A DNA stretch of 64,000 nt from Conus ventricosus (taxonomy: Eukaryota; Mollusca; Gastropoda; Neogastropoda; Conidae): contig JAFLJL010014684.1 of the NCBI GenBank assembly GCA_018398815.1, positions 1 to 64,000 of the forward strand. Direction: 5' to 3'. Position 1 is the stretch's first letter. Each line of letters opens with the position of its first letter. The notes beneath the pieces are model-generated. The model saw only the letters and a list, made by a program, of their open reading frames with translations, did not search any database and was not told the origin of the DNA. Positions 1-11,605 of this stretch are shown one piece after another. The position numbers and the translations under genes were made by a program.

Positions 1-645
1 GATCATTCCTTTTTCAAGACAACTAACACCAGGGATGAAAACAGTTTTTTTAAAAAAAGAGGAGATTGGCGGAGATCTGGGGGTTCACCATGGGCCCCCA
101 GTGGGGGTACATAGGTAACAGCCCGGCGGGGGTCAGGGGGCAGCGCCCCTGAAGCTGAAGCATATTTTGTATTAAATAAGGCATAAAAATCTTTAGAAAT
201 TACTTTCTTGCTTCTAAACAACTCATTCTATGAACAGCTTTCAACACATGAAGACCGAGACTGATGTGGAAAGAAACTATGTCAATTGAGACAAACATTT
301 AGTATGATGAATCCTCAGAACTCTAGCTAAAGAACATTTGACAAACAGTGCTTTCAGGACATAAAGAATAAGGCCTGTAGATAAGTAAATCAGAGTGGGA
401 AATCAAACTAAGTAAATCAGATGTATGAAAACGACTGCCGGACTTCAATAAACACAATATGAAAAATGATTACTTTTAAGTCCTTTAAAAAAACTGAAGC
501 TTTTGGGCCTTAGACCCTTCGTCAGGAAACACTAAACACAAAAAAGAACATAAAAGAACAAATGACATAAAAACAAACTGATGTCACAACAGTACACCCC
601 CCCCCCAACTTCCCTCTTACAACTAATCATACCCCCCCACCTTGA

Positions 646-699
<54 letters not shown>

Positions 700-1699
700 G
701 GGTTGTGTGTGTGTGTGTGTGAGGTGGGGACGGGGGTGGGGGGGTGGGGGCGAAGTGTGTGGGGTATGTGTGTTGTGGGGTGAGGGTGGGGGTTGGTGGA
801 GAAGGAGGAGGAGTAGAGGAAGTATTTCTGTAGTGGGGGGAGTGGGCTGGTGGAAAAGGATTTCATAGGGGGGCGTTAGCAGACACCTAACAAATGTAGC
901 AAACGTTTGCATTATCCCAAGGGAAAAGTGTTACACAATACTGTTGTGACATCCAGTTTATTTTGATGTCATTTGTTCTTTTATATTCTTTTCGTCACTT
1001 TGACGTTTTCCCTTGCTTTGAAGACTCTACGAGTGGAAGTACTTAGAGTAGGAGTCAAACTATCTTTGGAAATTAAACGTAGATTGTTGCATACCCAATG
1101 ATCTGAAACATGCTGTAATGGTGTGGGAAACACACACATTTTCTGTAGGTGACTGGGACGCTGGATGTGATCTCTGATTGCCACAAAGCCACGACTACCA
1201 AAGCAGACACGTTTTTTGGCAAGGCTCGCAAAACACTTCAAATTTGCCGTCTTTGTCATGTTTCTTATTACATCCGCGACTCTGCGGTCACACACGTCCT
1301 TCTGCTGCCACTCGGTCTTCTAGTGGTTCACATACTTCTTTCTTTCTTTTTTTCGTTTTGTTTACACTCACTGGCGGCAAACTCTCACCGTGAATCGACG
1401 CCATGATGAGAAATGATACTGGAAGGAAACAGAATGAGAACTACGCCGTTTGAGAACATTACCGACAGAGAAGAAATTCGCTGTGCAGACAAGTTGAGAT
1501 CGTTTCTGAGCATCATTCTTCGAATAATTTTTCGGCGGAGACTTTTTCTTTCGGCGGAGATGCGAAAAAATAACGGCGGAGACGGCGGAGGAGTTTTCAT
1601 CCCTGAATACCCTGACTGTGAAATCCTAGGGAGCCAGGAGGCGGGGAGGAAGGGAGGGACTCTGTGTGAGCCACTGTAAGTATGTTAGATTAAACGTAA
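1..1699. other. no recognisable gene; intergenic or old repeat DNA
   Basis: No reading frame here has recognisable protein motifs. Bases 60-175 hold a GC-rich stretch resembling old dispersed-repeat tails. Around 497-527 there is a degenerate hairpin similar to the Penelope-type hammerhead motifs seen later in the window. The 1540-1600 stretch is rich in CGGAGA triplets. Nothing else can be supported. Confidence 0.5.
650..721. repeat. (GT)n / poly-G microsatellite
   Basis: A GT dinucleotide run (650-683) passes into a run of about 19 G (684-702) and a second TG run (704-721). The flanks to about 860 are also G-rich. Reading frames across it give only low-complexity protein. Confidence 0.95.
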
Positions 1700-1869
1700 T
1701 ATTAGAAGAAAAATTTCCTTTTAATTACACATACTGTACCGTGGCTCACTAATGCAGAGTAGCATACTAGGAAGGAGGGCCCACCAGGTGAACGTCTGGA
1801 GGAGTGAGAAGAGCCAGGGTATGTGGCGGAGATGGGATGCTGAGCCACCACGGCTGAAGCATTGCCCTT
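1690..1869 (-). pseudogene. DIRS-like tyrosine recombinase, C-terminal exon fragment
   Basis: This is the downstream (C-terminal) end of the recombinase whose main part lies at 20455-20850, displaced by the 18.6-kb Polinton. Read on the minus strand, the codons at 20455-20480 give LPDGSKG. After removing the Polinton and one CCCTT copy, the frame continues here as NASAVVAQHP. The tail shows no further domain, and a stop follows in the AT-rich stretch near 1700. Confidence 0.75.
1865..1869. repeat. target-site duplication CCCTT, left of Polinton A
   Basis: Matches CCCTT at 20455-20459. One copy plus both flanks restores an uninterrupted minus-strand reading frame of the DIRS-like recombinase, which fixes the duplication at 5 bp. 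Polintons usually make 6 bp. Confidence 0.9.
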
Positions 1870-1965
1870 AGAGAACGGGGAAACACGGATTCAAGCTCAC
1901 CCGCTCTCAACCGGTCTTAACCGGTTTCGAGCGGCCGACCTTGAATCCGTGTTTCCCCGTTCTCT
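1870..1965. repeat. left terminal palindrome of Polinton A
   Basis: The first 26 bases (starting AGAGAACGGGG) are repeated in reverse complement at the other end of the 96-bp block. The inner arms are also complementary, with mismatches, around a TCTTAA-containing centre, so the terminus can fold into one long hairpin. It equals the reverse complement of the right terminus at 20360-20454. The inner side continues with GACAAGTA, shared by all Polinton ends in the window. Confidence 0.92.
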
Positions 1966-1977
1966 GACAAGTAAACC

Positions 1978-2588
1978 CTACAAACATACATACTGTGTAG
2001 GATTATCCGTTTTCAATACTAATTTACTAAACTTTTCAGATTTTAGTTTTTGCTTAATCCTTTGTTTTTCCTGATCATTTTCAATAACATCATTTTCGCG
2101 CAGCATTCTTCAAATGCAATCTCTGTCTTTCATGTGAAATAAAACTACAGTCTTTAACTGTTCTCTAAAGTCTTTTAAAACCAGTTATATTTTTGACATA
2201 AAATCCACACACTTATCCTAGCATGTCTTCCACTGAAAGCTAGTTTCGACAAAAGTGTTTCTCTTTTAATTATGTCTTTTTCTGCTGACAGTCATCTATA
2301 ATAATTAGTGTCTGCGTTCCTTCAAACAGTTTATATAAAACTGTTCTAAACACTCACCAGTTTATTGCTAGGATTAAACTAAATATATTTCATCATCTGT
2401 CCATATAAACCTTCTATCATGATATGCTTTGTTCATTTAAGTGTTGGGCAGAAAATCACAATGTGATCAAAATTATAGCGATAAACTGTTTGTAATAGGT
2501 CGAGGACAAATATTGTTTTTCCACAACCAGTCTGCCCACAAATTAATGAACAATGAGGGGTTTTTGTCATAAAGTTTAACTGCTCCAT
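1978..2588 (-). pseudogene. Polinton packaging ATPase (FtsK/HerA/A32-like), copy A
   Basis: Predicted to pump DNA into the capsid. It lies next to the left terminus and would be about 203 residues. The start is the ATG at 2588, whose translation begins MEQLNFM, matching copy C (61538-62150). The Walker A region (CGQTGCGKT in copy C) falls at about 2520-2550, with the C-terminal QYVCL at the end. Single-base gains and losses break the frame around 2050-2470. The next gene's stop codon is 17 bp upstream of this start, suggesting a shared leftward transcription unit. Confidence 0.8.
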
Positions 2589-2604
2589 AGTTTTATAACA
2601 GAAC

Positions 2605-3457
2605 TTAATCTAATCCGGTTATTGTTTTTATCATGCCCTCTGTTAAAACTTGTTCAGTATAATAAAATCCTATAAGGTCTAAATGTGTAAGATTAATCCA
2701 ATTCAGTGCTGTAAGATTGTTTCTATTTAGACTAATATTGATTTTGTTGCTTTTTGTTATGACCTTAATATCCTCACCATTGTGAAGAATGACAACAGTA
2801 ACTTTAAGACTGTCAACGTCTAAGTTTTGCCAGCTAATTAGAATTCCTTTAAAAAGGACGTCACTAACGCCCACAACCCCATCCCTCTCCTTATCTTTTA
2901 AGACAGAAATTTCAAATATTCATTGTGAACGTGTCCCCTAATTTCATTTGCGGCATGAACTGTAATTTGTAGAAGCATCTTTTAAAACCGTTTCTCTTCT
3001 GTGGAGGATGTACTGTTTTTTCCCATACGGCTTTATTTCAATCTCTTCCGACTATTGTCATCTGGCATAAGACTTACATGTAAAGGGCCAGGTTGAATGC
3101 TTTTCTGAAACTTTTTTGACGGCCAAAAATGTAAATGGGGCTTATGAATTCAAATTTTATGTCCATTCTAAATATGGTTCCAAGTGCCATTTGAGGTCAG
3201 GTTTTCGAATATTTTATATTCATACTGACCAACATTATTGCTTCTAGATTGCGCAGTTGTTCTAGTTTAGGAAACTTTTTGCTGTCGCCAACCTCTTTGC
3301 GTTTATAATCACCATCTTTAGTGTACTCAAGCCCATACAAAGTCCCTATCTCACCGTTCTGTTCAAAGTCTGTAACGTCTGCAAGGTCTTTTAATTCTAA
3401 AGTTATACACCTCACAGGCGCTAATGTAACTCCTGATTCTTCTGGCCCCCGCGACAT
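2605..3457 (-). pseudogene. conserved Polinton protein (MSRGPEE family), candidate minor capsid protein, copy A
   Basis: Broken copy of the 285-residue protein that is intact in copy C (62167-63024). The start at 3457 gives MSRGPEESGVTLAPVRC. Frameshifts fall near 2900-3230. The protein is rich in beta-strand-like segments and has no membrane span. Its position between the packaging ATPase and another conserved protein suggests a virion component such as the penton/minor capsid protein. I do not recognise a motif that proves this. Confidence 0.6.
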
Positions 3458-3476
3458 TATTTTTTAGTACAACTTA

Positions 3477-4165
3477 TTATTTTATTTCCAAAACAATGTG
3501 CAGGTTATCACATTTCACGACTTTCCCTGTTTTGTCTGCAATTTTTATATTAAAATGATCCGACCCTCCACAAACTATCTTTTAAACTGTAAATTAGGGA
3601 ATTGTATAATTTCATAATCGCAATATGCAGCTTTCCCTGATGGAAGAGCTCTTAAAACAGTTGAGGGCCTTCCATCATATAAGTTTTCATCAGTGCTCAG
3701 CTCATCCAAATGAACATAGAGTAATGATGTAATGCAAGATCGAGCGGATTTTCCCCTCATAAGTAGTTTTGTTTGGTGTAACTCTAAATCTATAATGTTA
3801 GCTGCAAAGCCTAACATTTTAGCTAGCTCTTTATCAAAATAGTAACCTCCTTCTTCTTCAGGCTTGAATGTTAACATTGTTTTTAGATTTGCATTGTTAA
3901 GTTTGAGAGTAATGTCAAAGTTACTCATTGCTTCTTTTAGTGAGCAAAACCCGTAATAACCATCAGGTATTGTTAACTGGCTAACTTTGGGCCCCCTGTT
4001 TTGTCAACTTTTAGAACCTTATTATTCTCCTTGGCTTTGCTTATATTAAACCATACGACTTTGTAAAATATTTCATGGAGCGCGACCGTTTTGGCCCCCG
4101 CAATTGTTATCAATAGCATGTTCTAAAAACGAAGGACGGTCTTGGGTTGTTATTGTTACAAACAT
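3477..4165 (-). pseudogene. conserved Polinton protein (MFVTITTQ family), copy A
   Basis: About 229 residues if repaired, starting MFVTITTQDRPSFLEHA at 4165 and ending VLEIK before TAATAA at 3477. Copy C (63041-63728) is very similar. The N-terminal region holds hydrophobic strands, and the C-terminal half (YCDYEIIQFPNLQFKRL) looks beta-rich. No catalytic motif is visible. It could be a second capsid-associated protein. Its ATG lies only 18 bp from the ATG of the divergent gene at 4184, so both must share one bidirectional promoter. The frame is broken at about 3560, 3740 and 3980. Confidence 0.6.
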
Positions 4166-4314
4166 TTTTTAAACAAAATAAAAATGAGCGCATTTAAATA
4201 TACTGATGCAAAATATTTGCTGGGCCGCACTACAATCTTAAAAATATAACAACTGACACCCTCGACATTTCTGTGACCCAGACTGACACCTTTCAAGTAA
4301 AGGTGAGTACTCCA

Positions 4315-4318
4315 TTAA
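4315..4318. repeat. TTAA target-site duplication of piggyBac in Polinton A (partner 7296-7299)
   Basis: A single TTAA is present at the matching empty site of Polinton copy C, near 63880. Confidence 0.92.
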
Positions 4319-7295
4319 CCTTCATTGTCCTGTGTTTCGTATGACAGAATTCGCCCAGACTACTAAGTTTATATTGGAATTTGCTGCCCGAATTGGGGTA
4401 CTGACTTTAAAAAATTGTAAAAAATAAACTAATGGATAAAAAGACTTCAAATTTTCAGCAAAAATCTATGGAAAGCTGAACTTTGGTTGCACTTGTTATT
4501 TTAGGGGGTTGTGAAAATATTTTCATGGCTCAACACTCACACACCTGATTTTTACCTGGAAAACACACCTACGTCAGTGAAATAGGTGACAGACAGGCAA
4601 TACAACCCCCATCAACTTTATAACACCTACCTTTTTGGTGGCAAGTGGTCAGGTTCACCATCTGAAAAGAACTGATGGGTGTTGTGAGGTGTTAGTAGTT
4701 ACACAGGTAGCTAGGAATATACGCGAAATTTTTGTGACGCTTTTAAGTCACATAGCAGTTACATAGCAGGAAAAAAAAAAAATAAAAAAAATAAGAAGTC
4801 AAATCATACCATATTTACTGAAAATGTATTGGAGTGCATGCTTGTTGATCTGCATGAGTTAGTTTGTGTTTGTGAGAAAAATAATTCCTATGGCTGATAA
4901 TATTTCTAACTATATACAGGTGTTAGTAGGAAGGAAGAGAGGCAGGCATCACAACACAAAACAACACTCAAAAATTTTTGTTGTACTCACCATATGGTTC
5001 CAGATGTAATGGGAAATTTTATAATCCAAATGTGATCACACACAAACAACACAGTCACTGGAAATGTTCTTGCTTTTGATCACTTTTGTCACACACAGAT
5101 CACCGACATGAAATTTTCTTTCCGTTGTGCACTTTTCTTACATGCACAAATTCCAGTACTTTTGTATGTGGCACTTTCAATATTTAGTCAACCCAAAAAC
5201 AGTCTGTACAAAACAAAAATGACAAAGTCCAGTCCTTGATTTAGTCAAGTATCAGGTGTACTGCTAGGAATGAGTGTGTAGGAACCTACTCACTGCTGGT
5301 GAAAAGAAAAAAGCAGCCACGATCCTTGCACAAAGCCACCTTACACATCACACACTCATGTGTTGACTGGATGGATTGCCTGCTGGGGTTTTCCTGCCTT
5401 CCTTCTTGCAACAGACACAGTCCTTCTTGCCTCTGGCAGGGCTGGATTTTGGAAGGAGTGTGTTTGTGCTTGTCTGGATTGTCATGAACGACGGGACGGC
5501 CGATCCGTTTTCGACCCTTGAAACCATTCACCATGCCCATGACAATCTCAGTGTGAAAATCCACATGCAGTTTCAGTGGGGCATCTGCAGAGTTTTTGTA
5601 GATTACAAAGGCATTTACTGCAGCAGTGTCCAGGCAGAAGAAGAACACATATTTCCACCACTTCATGAATTTCTGCTTGGAACAATAATATGATCGCAAT
5701 TGATCATGCTTGTCAACACCGTTGTAGTTCTTGGTGTAATCAGCAACAGCCAGGGGCCTAGAATACCTGGCTTTTTCAACACCCCTGCACCTTTTTGACA
5801 AGCTCTCCATCGGTTCCATCATGGACAGAAGTAAGAAGGGTGACCTTACGACGGTCAAACCAAGCAACAGCCTGAAGCTTGCCCTTCAAATCACCATAGC
5901 CAATCTCACGAAACCAGCGCTTTGTGTTCCCCAGACTTTTTGACACATTTTGCTGGCTTCATATCCTGTGGCAGACCCTTCCTGTTATTTCGCACGTCCC
6001 ACATGCCAAGGTTTTCTTCTGAAACAGATATGAATGAGGGGGACTGACGTGAAATAATTATCAAAGTAGATGGTGTGCCACTTGAATAATGGGGTTCTGA
6101 CAAGTGTTTGACAACACGACCCCTAGGGCTCACCTGTCCCAGCAGGCACATCTTGGTCTTCCAGTATATACTGAATAATTAGCATATAAAAAGAATCGGG
6201 CCATCACACAAAGCCACACCTTGAGGCCCCACTTCGTTGGTTTTGCAGGCAAGTACTGCAGAAAACCACAACGACCCTTGAACTTGATCATTGCCTATCT
6301 ACTGTGAGTTTTGCCCAGGTAGAAACTGCATAGCAAAACATTCTTGTGTCATGGAAATGAGAGGTCTGACTTTGAACAGGGGGTCATACCAGCCTGACCT
6401 CTGGGACAAACTGGATGGTATCAGCGAGGTGGAAAATACTGGTTCAGCTGTTCAAAAACCCGTTCTTCGACATGAACTTGACACCCAAGGATTGAAGAAA
6501 GGAGAAGAATCTTTCCAATAAAAATCACGATGAGGAACAGGGCCATGTTCATAAACATGAGAAGACAACAAAAGCTCTGATTTCATCCACAGTGGTTGGC
6601 TCAAACTTATCCTCAGGAAGACCAGCAGCCACGAGTGTTTGTCTTGCTACAGGTTGGTTCCCTGGCCATGAGATGGAATGCGTCCAAAGGAAAAACAAGT
6701 GAAAAATAATCAAAAGGTGTTCGAAGTTCATTGTGGAGTGGGGGGCCCCTGTATGCATCAACACACGAATTCAGTCCGAAAGTCGTCGTTGACCACTGCG
6801 ATGACTGTGCACATCCACCGACATCAGTAGCACCTGCGTCACCTGCGTCGCTTATGTCCGAGTCCGAGTCACTGTCACTACTGCATTCACTCCTTCTGCA
6901 ACTTCATAGTCACTGTCGCTGTCTGCAGAGTCGAGATCAATGTCCGATTCATTCCAGTCGTTATTATCGGTCGGCAACACATTCATATTGAACATTTGGT
7001 CCACAGTCAAGCTCATGTCACTATCACTGTCAGAGTGCGACATTTTGCTCGTAGTCGGAAGTCGATGGCATGACCAAAATAATCGATAAAAAATCAAAAC
7101 AGCCACGAACCGCCTTGCAAATGGCGCCGAGAAAGGTGTTTAAAGGCCCGGATAACGACGGTTTGTCTTATTACTGTAGTCAACCCAAATACGGAAGGCA
7201 CACCGAGACAATCACCCTACTGACGAACGGCGGTATAGGGCGGTCAGGAGCCTGAGGGGTCGGGCGGGGAATAGGGCGGAACGGGGGTAGAAAGG
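4319..7295 (-). mobile_element. piggyBac element inserted in Polinton A
   Basis: Flanked by TTAA on both sides (4315-4318, 7296-7299), the standard piggyBac target. The ends are inverted: CCTTCATTGTCC on the left and, in reverse complement, CCTTTCTACCCCC on the right. Copy C of the Polinton has the empty site (around 63880) with a single TTAA followed by the same CAGATATCTTAACC sequence, which proves a precise insertion. The transposase reads on the minus strand. Confidence 0.93.
5286..7043 (-). pseudogene. piggyBac transposase (DDE_Tnp_1_7), frameshifted
   Basis: Starts at 7043 (MSHSDSDSDMSL) with the acidic N-terminal region typical of piggyBac transposases. Next come a dimerisation/insertion-domain piece (PEDKFEPTTVDEIRAF, about 6590), RNNRKGLPQDMK (about 5970) and the conserved NYNGVDKHDQLRSYYCS block (about 5690-5740). 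It ends with a Cys-rich C-terminal zinc-binding tail (CVMCKVALCKDRGC). The family cuts and pastes at TTAA using three Asp residues. At least four frame breaks (about 5870, 5900, 6150 and 6550) separate the segments, so no full-length enzyme is encoded as assembled. Confidence 0.9.
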
Positions 7296-8341
7296 TTAAA
7301 CAGATATCTTAACCCCCTATTAAAAAAGACTACATCGCAAAAGTGTGGTTCAGTCATCCGATGCAGTTTTATCAGAACCAGTTAAACTTTGCCGTGTTTT
7401 GTGCAACAACTGGGTGTGGAGTGTCGTATGCCGATCACTTAAATCATCCTGATCCTTTGGTGAGGTCAGTGTATAGATTTCATTTTTATTACACCTTCAG
7501 ACGTATTTTGACTGAACTGCAAGCACCATTACCAAATGACAAACCGTTTAATCCATTTAGCAACAGAATAGACATGAAGGCTTTTGAAAGGATCTGTAAC
7601 GAATTCAATATTAATGTTAAGACAGACTTTAGACAAAAGTTGGATCTTAATCATGGTCTAGGCACCCCTTATTTTTGGGGGCGTTCACAGAAAGTATAAA
7701 TATGACTGGAATCCTCCTTACACATCTTTCTCTTCAGGCACAACTGTTCACCTCGGGTCCATAGAGCAAGAGCATAAAACAGCATGGACAACATTTATCT
7801 TAGACACTTCTAAGGGCCTAACTAAAGCAGGAATAGAACGAATAAACGACTCTATTCGCACTTACGTTTGGTGTTTGCTAGGTTCGCAAGCACAAACGAG
7901 ATCGAGCATAACAGATCTTCTACTGGTTTTGATGCACAAAAACAATACTTAGCAAATTTAGAGGACGCCATTAATTCTACAGTTGATTTACCTTCAAGTA
8001 TTAAAAGATACCAAATGTTTTACAATTTGCAAGATCGAAAGTAGACTTTGCTGTTGGCACTGGTTTATACATGCTGCCTTCTGACCTCAGACTCCGATAG
8101 GCACAATAATAAACTACAATAATGAAATCCTTGTGGCAGGCAATGAACAGAAGGTCGGGAAAAACGAAATAAATTCTGAGCCAGTAATATTGCAAGCAGT
8201 AAAAAAACAAGATGACCCCCAAGAATAAGTCATCCAATCCTTAAGGTTCAAAGCCCAAAGGCCATTGAAGACGCGGACTCTGTTCGCGATGACCATGAAT
8301 ATGAAAAGACAGCGCTTGTTCTTGGATTAACTGGCATAGGA

Positions 8342-9546
8342 TTACTCGGTCTTTATCTTACTAAATATTAACCCAACTATTAAGAGAACTAATGTCCATA
8401 AGTGCTCGGCCATAAAGCCAACTACTTTGCCCGCAGTAGACAAAAGCCAGCTAAACAACACCCCTAATATACCTGGTAAAGCATCCGCGGCTTTTACCGG
8501 CTAATTTTTTAATAAACCCGCAAGATGATCAAGCTGTTTTTTTACCATGATTTATCAGGCGGAGATGGAGGTGATGGCGGTGGAGGCACTGGGCTTTGAC
8601 CACCACCGCTGTAAAGCCATCACCAGTGTACTTATTGCAAATCCTAAGGCTGTTATAACGCTTGCTAATGTGACACCTTGCTCTCTAAACAGTGTTCGGA
8701 TTCGTTCTGTAGCGTTGTGTCTTCATATAAAATTCTTTGGATAGTTTCTCTTATTCTGCTCACTTTAGTTCGTAATTGTTCTCGGTTAGTAGACAACACT
8801 TCTAGTCTTGCGATCTCTCTTGTTCAAGATCTTTTAGTCTTTGGGTTATTTCTTTCTTTAATATCATGCCCTAAGTTGGCGTCATCAGCCTCAACGAGTT
8901 TTTTTTTTTCTCTTTTTATATGCTCATCTATTTCACCCAGTTTTGCTAAATTGTTTGTTAATTCGCCTCTAATGGTTCTTAAAGCATGATCAAGGGCCGC
9001 TATTTCTCGCATGGGTAGCGGTGAGTCGTGTATAGTCTTTAATGCTGTTTCTTCTGAAAAACTGGTTTCTGCTTCTATTGCATTTATTAATTCATCTGCC
9101 GATTGATTTAATTCTTTAAGTTCCATGTTTTGCATTTGGTTATCTGTCGGGAGTTCCTGCAGTGTGTTTTGAAGTTTAGCAACTGCATCCCTATCTAATT
9201 TTGGTTTAGCAATGCCAAGGCGATTTTGTTACGCTCGCAGGGAGTCTTTGTCTAATTGAACCCACGGCTAAAAACTTTGATGGGTCTTTTTTAGTTGTAA
9301 GCTGAACAAGTTGTCCTTGATCGTTTTTCACAAACAAATGGTCATTCTTTACTTCAAAATCATCAGGGGGTATAAATTCGGGAGGTTCTTGACCTAAACT
9401 TTGGTACAATGATCTAAACCTTACTTTCTGTTAATTCACGCCGCAATGGAGCGCCTGAGCGATGCTGTGTCAAAGGGTCTTTTCACTCATGTCGTCTCCA
9501 CGATAAAAAAACATCATATCTTCTTCATTTTCCCAATTCCTCCCAT
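8342..9546 (-). pseudogene. Polinton coiled-coil membrane protein, copy A
   Basis: Starts near 9546 and would be about 390-400 residues. The centre (8824-9135) encodes a charged coiled coil (ALDHALRTIRGELTNNLAKL, then IDEHIKREKKKLVEADD). It is followed by REQGVTLASVITALGFAIST, a membrane span, then a Pro/Gly-rich linker and a second hydrophobic C-terminal region (HLWTLVLLIVGLIF) ending at 8342. I associate this architecture with a conserved accessory protein of animal Polintons. Its role is unknown, perhaps membrane attachment or entry. Frames break at about 8520, 8650, 8820, 9180 and 9420. The 3' end overlaps the convergent gene at 8371 by 30 bp. Confidence 0.65.
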
Positions 9547-9584
9547 GTTTTTAAATAATTAACTTTTTATTTTGCTTCATAAAA

Positions 9585-10834
9585 ATGTCGCAAACTTTAT
9601 GGTTCAATTCTGCCCGCATAGAAGACTGAAAGACCCCTTTGGCGTGAAGGGAAATAAACGGAATTACTTTTCCAAGAAAATCCATCTACTATTGATGCGG
9701 ATCAATTCTTTACTGTCAAATTTCCAGACCTGGAGGATGAAGTGATTGTGCCAGGCTCTGGCGTCTTACTTTCAAAATGAACTCGAATCAGCAACGGGAC
9801 ACAAACAGGACGTTGTCCAGAATCTGGGACGGGCAATCGTTAAGAAAATTTCTATAAAACTTGAGGGGAAAGGGAAATATTTTCTTTACACAATGCAGAC
9901 ATATTTTTAAACCCTTTATTCTGATCTAGGCTAAAGGGAATGAAAGGGCCGATCTTGCGTTTCAAGGAATCGAAATAATGAAGCCCCTAAAAACACAGAA
10001 TAGGCGCGCAAATGCTGAAGACGGCAAAAAGTATGCGGCTGTAAATTTTGGTATGGAAATCGCTTTTCTATTCCCTTAGATTTTGAGTTTTTTAAAAGCG
10101 CATGCGCCTACTTTCAAGGAGCATTAAAAGACAGATTGTCATATGAACTAACTTTTAATGAATACAAAGTGTTATCAGTCATCAGACACCGAAGCAAAGT
10201 ACTGACATTGCGCTAGAGTTTGACGTTGTTAGCAACCCTAATTTAGCAGGCAAAATTGAGCAACAATATCAGTCAAAATTAGCAATATATTACAAAAGAG
10301 TGATTCATCATACAACATACCCCAGAAGCAGGGCAGACACTATATGGAATTTTAGTTTTAGTGCCGCAGCAAGATCGCTTAAAGGAATTTTATTGCTGTG
10401 TGAAGTAAAGAACCATTCAAAAGAGGAAGCGAAAAGTTTATTAATCCTAAAATAACGAAAGTACAATGTTCGATTGAGGGTAGTCCTAACCAATCTACGC
10501 TAGCGGGCTTAGACCTTATCAGCATTTTGACGAATAAGAAAATTGTTTGGGGGGGAGGTGTTAGAAGACCAACAGTAGACCTTGTGTCTAGATCTACACC
10601 TTCACAATGGTTAGCTTGATGATTAATTAACAACAAAAATAGGTTTATGGATTGACCTAGATCGACAGAGGAAATTTTCAGTTGCATGGAAGTGGGGAAA
10701 CTGTTAAAGACGGAATAAACATTCAATTGATAAAGAAAAAGATGGCGATAAACCTGTTAATGTAAAATTTGTTTTTAATTTTATGATGCGCAGCTGAAAT
10801 TCAAGATAACAGATTAAAAGATATACAATACTAA
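9585..10834 (+). pseudogene. Polinton major capsid protein (double jelly-roll), copy A
   Basis: Starts at the ATG 9585 (MSQTLWFNSARIED) and ends at TAA 10832-10834, giving about 415 codons. It aligns with copy B (46289-47408), where a 156-residue stretch is open and shows the family's N-terminal pattern NRTVVQNLGRAIVKKISIKL, then DLWLTGTERADFAFQGI. The two jelly-roll domains would build the icosahedral shell. At least ten one-base indels break the frame here. No signal peptide is seen. It sits upstream of the small membrane protein and polymerase, in the same direction. Confidence 0.82.
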
Positions 10835-10857
10835 ATTTTTTTTATTTTAAAAAAAGC

Positions 10858-11549
10858 ATGTCTGTTCAGGTTTATCCAAATGTGCCTACAGCGCCAGAGC
10901 CGCCAAAGAAGGGATAGCCCCTGACATAAAAACCTTCAGATTAACAAAATTACACAAATGCAACAAAAACTAGGCGGACCTTTCAAAAATACAGAAAACC
11001 AAAACGAAGGTATTCTGCTGCCTTTAATGCGGGAACATATGTTAATACTGGAACATCAACTATAAGTGCTCTATCAGCAGGACAAGTGTAGGCCTCTTAG
11101 CAACAGGTGTTGGTGCACCCCCCAGCTTTGCCTCTAGGGGGTTGTCTTTAGCTCTCGGCCTGTGTTCATTAGCGTAAGTGTGCTGGCAAAAAATTAAAAA
11201 CAAAAACTCCAAAAAGCACACAGCTAGGGTTCAACTAATAACAGCAAACTTAGCTCGTTTCAAACTGACAATAAATAAAGCACTAGTTGATCAAACTCAC
11301 GGATGAAGAATTTAATCGTTTCAAGGCCGATTTTGATGACAAACAAAAGACAAAAGTTTGATCTTAAAGAAAGGCGAGGGCAAGTTTTTCTCAACAGCCA
11401 GACGCCGAGCAGATAAAAAAGGAATGCTTAAAAAAGTAAACAAACATTAAACTTGTTCTAAACAGCTCACATTAACAACGCCAAAAGGTGTTTTTACTTT
11501 AGTTTATGAGTCCAAGCACAAAAAGACCGTTGATATTGATTCTGATTAA
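10858..11549 (+). pseudogene. Polinton membrane protein with DEEF helix, copy A
   Basis: Starts 23 bp after the capsid gene (MSVQVYPNVPTAPEPPKK) and ends TVDIDSD before TAA 11547-11549, about 230 codons. The middle encodes a glycine-rich hydrophobic segment (TSTISALSAG, later a long run of Ala, Leu and Gly) that looks like a paired membrane span. The C-terminal half contains TDEEFNRFKADFDD and the basic RREQ..KKGMLKKVNE region. Similar small proteins occur in other animal Polintons, function unproven. The frame is broken repeatedly by indels; copy B is at 47430-48135. Confidence 0.55.
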
Positions 11550-11605
11550 AGAATTTTTTTTTAAATTTAAATAAATATTTTTGAGTTAGAAAAAAAAACT
11601 CAAAC

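Larger units (their letters stand above)
4184..8371 (+). pseudogene. conserved Polinton protein (MSAFKYTD family) split by piggyBac, copy A
   Basis: The reading frame starts MSAFKYTDAK at 4184, is cut at TTAA 4315-4318 by a piggyBac element, and resumes after 7299 with KVWFSHPMQFYQNQLNF. Later pieces include SIRTYVWCLLGSQAQTRS, FDAQKQYLANLEDAINST and a C-terminal hydrophobic tail (LVLGLTGIGLLGLYLTKY) ending at TAA 8369-8371. Without the insert it is about 400 residues. The pattern matches a conserved protein I associate with Polintons of cnidarians and molluscs, of unknown role. The single C-terminal membrane segment suggests membrane association. Several frameshifts lie between 7680 and 8230. 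Its 3' end overlaps the convergent gene ending at 8342. Confidence 0.65.

Noticed and set aside
497..527. Hammerhead-like motif on the minus strand near the window start
   Set aside because: CTGACGA is present but GAAA is replaced by AAAA and no Penelope coding sequence is nearby; kept only as a possible relic.
532..912. 126-aa and 95-aa frames rich in Pro/His/Thr or Cys/Val/Gly
   Set aside because: Produced by the GT and G microsatellite; low complexity on both strands.
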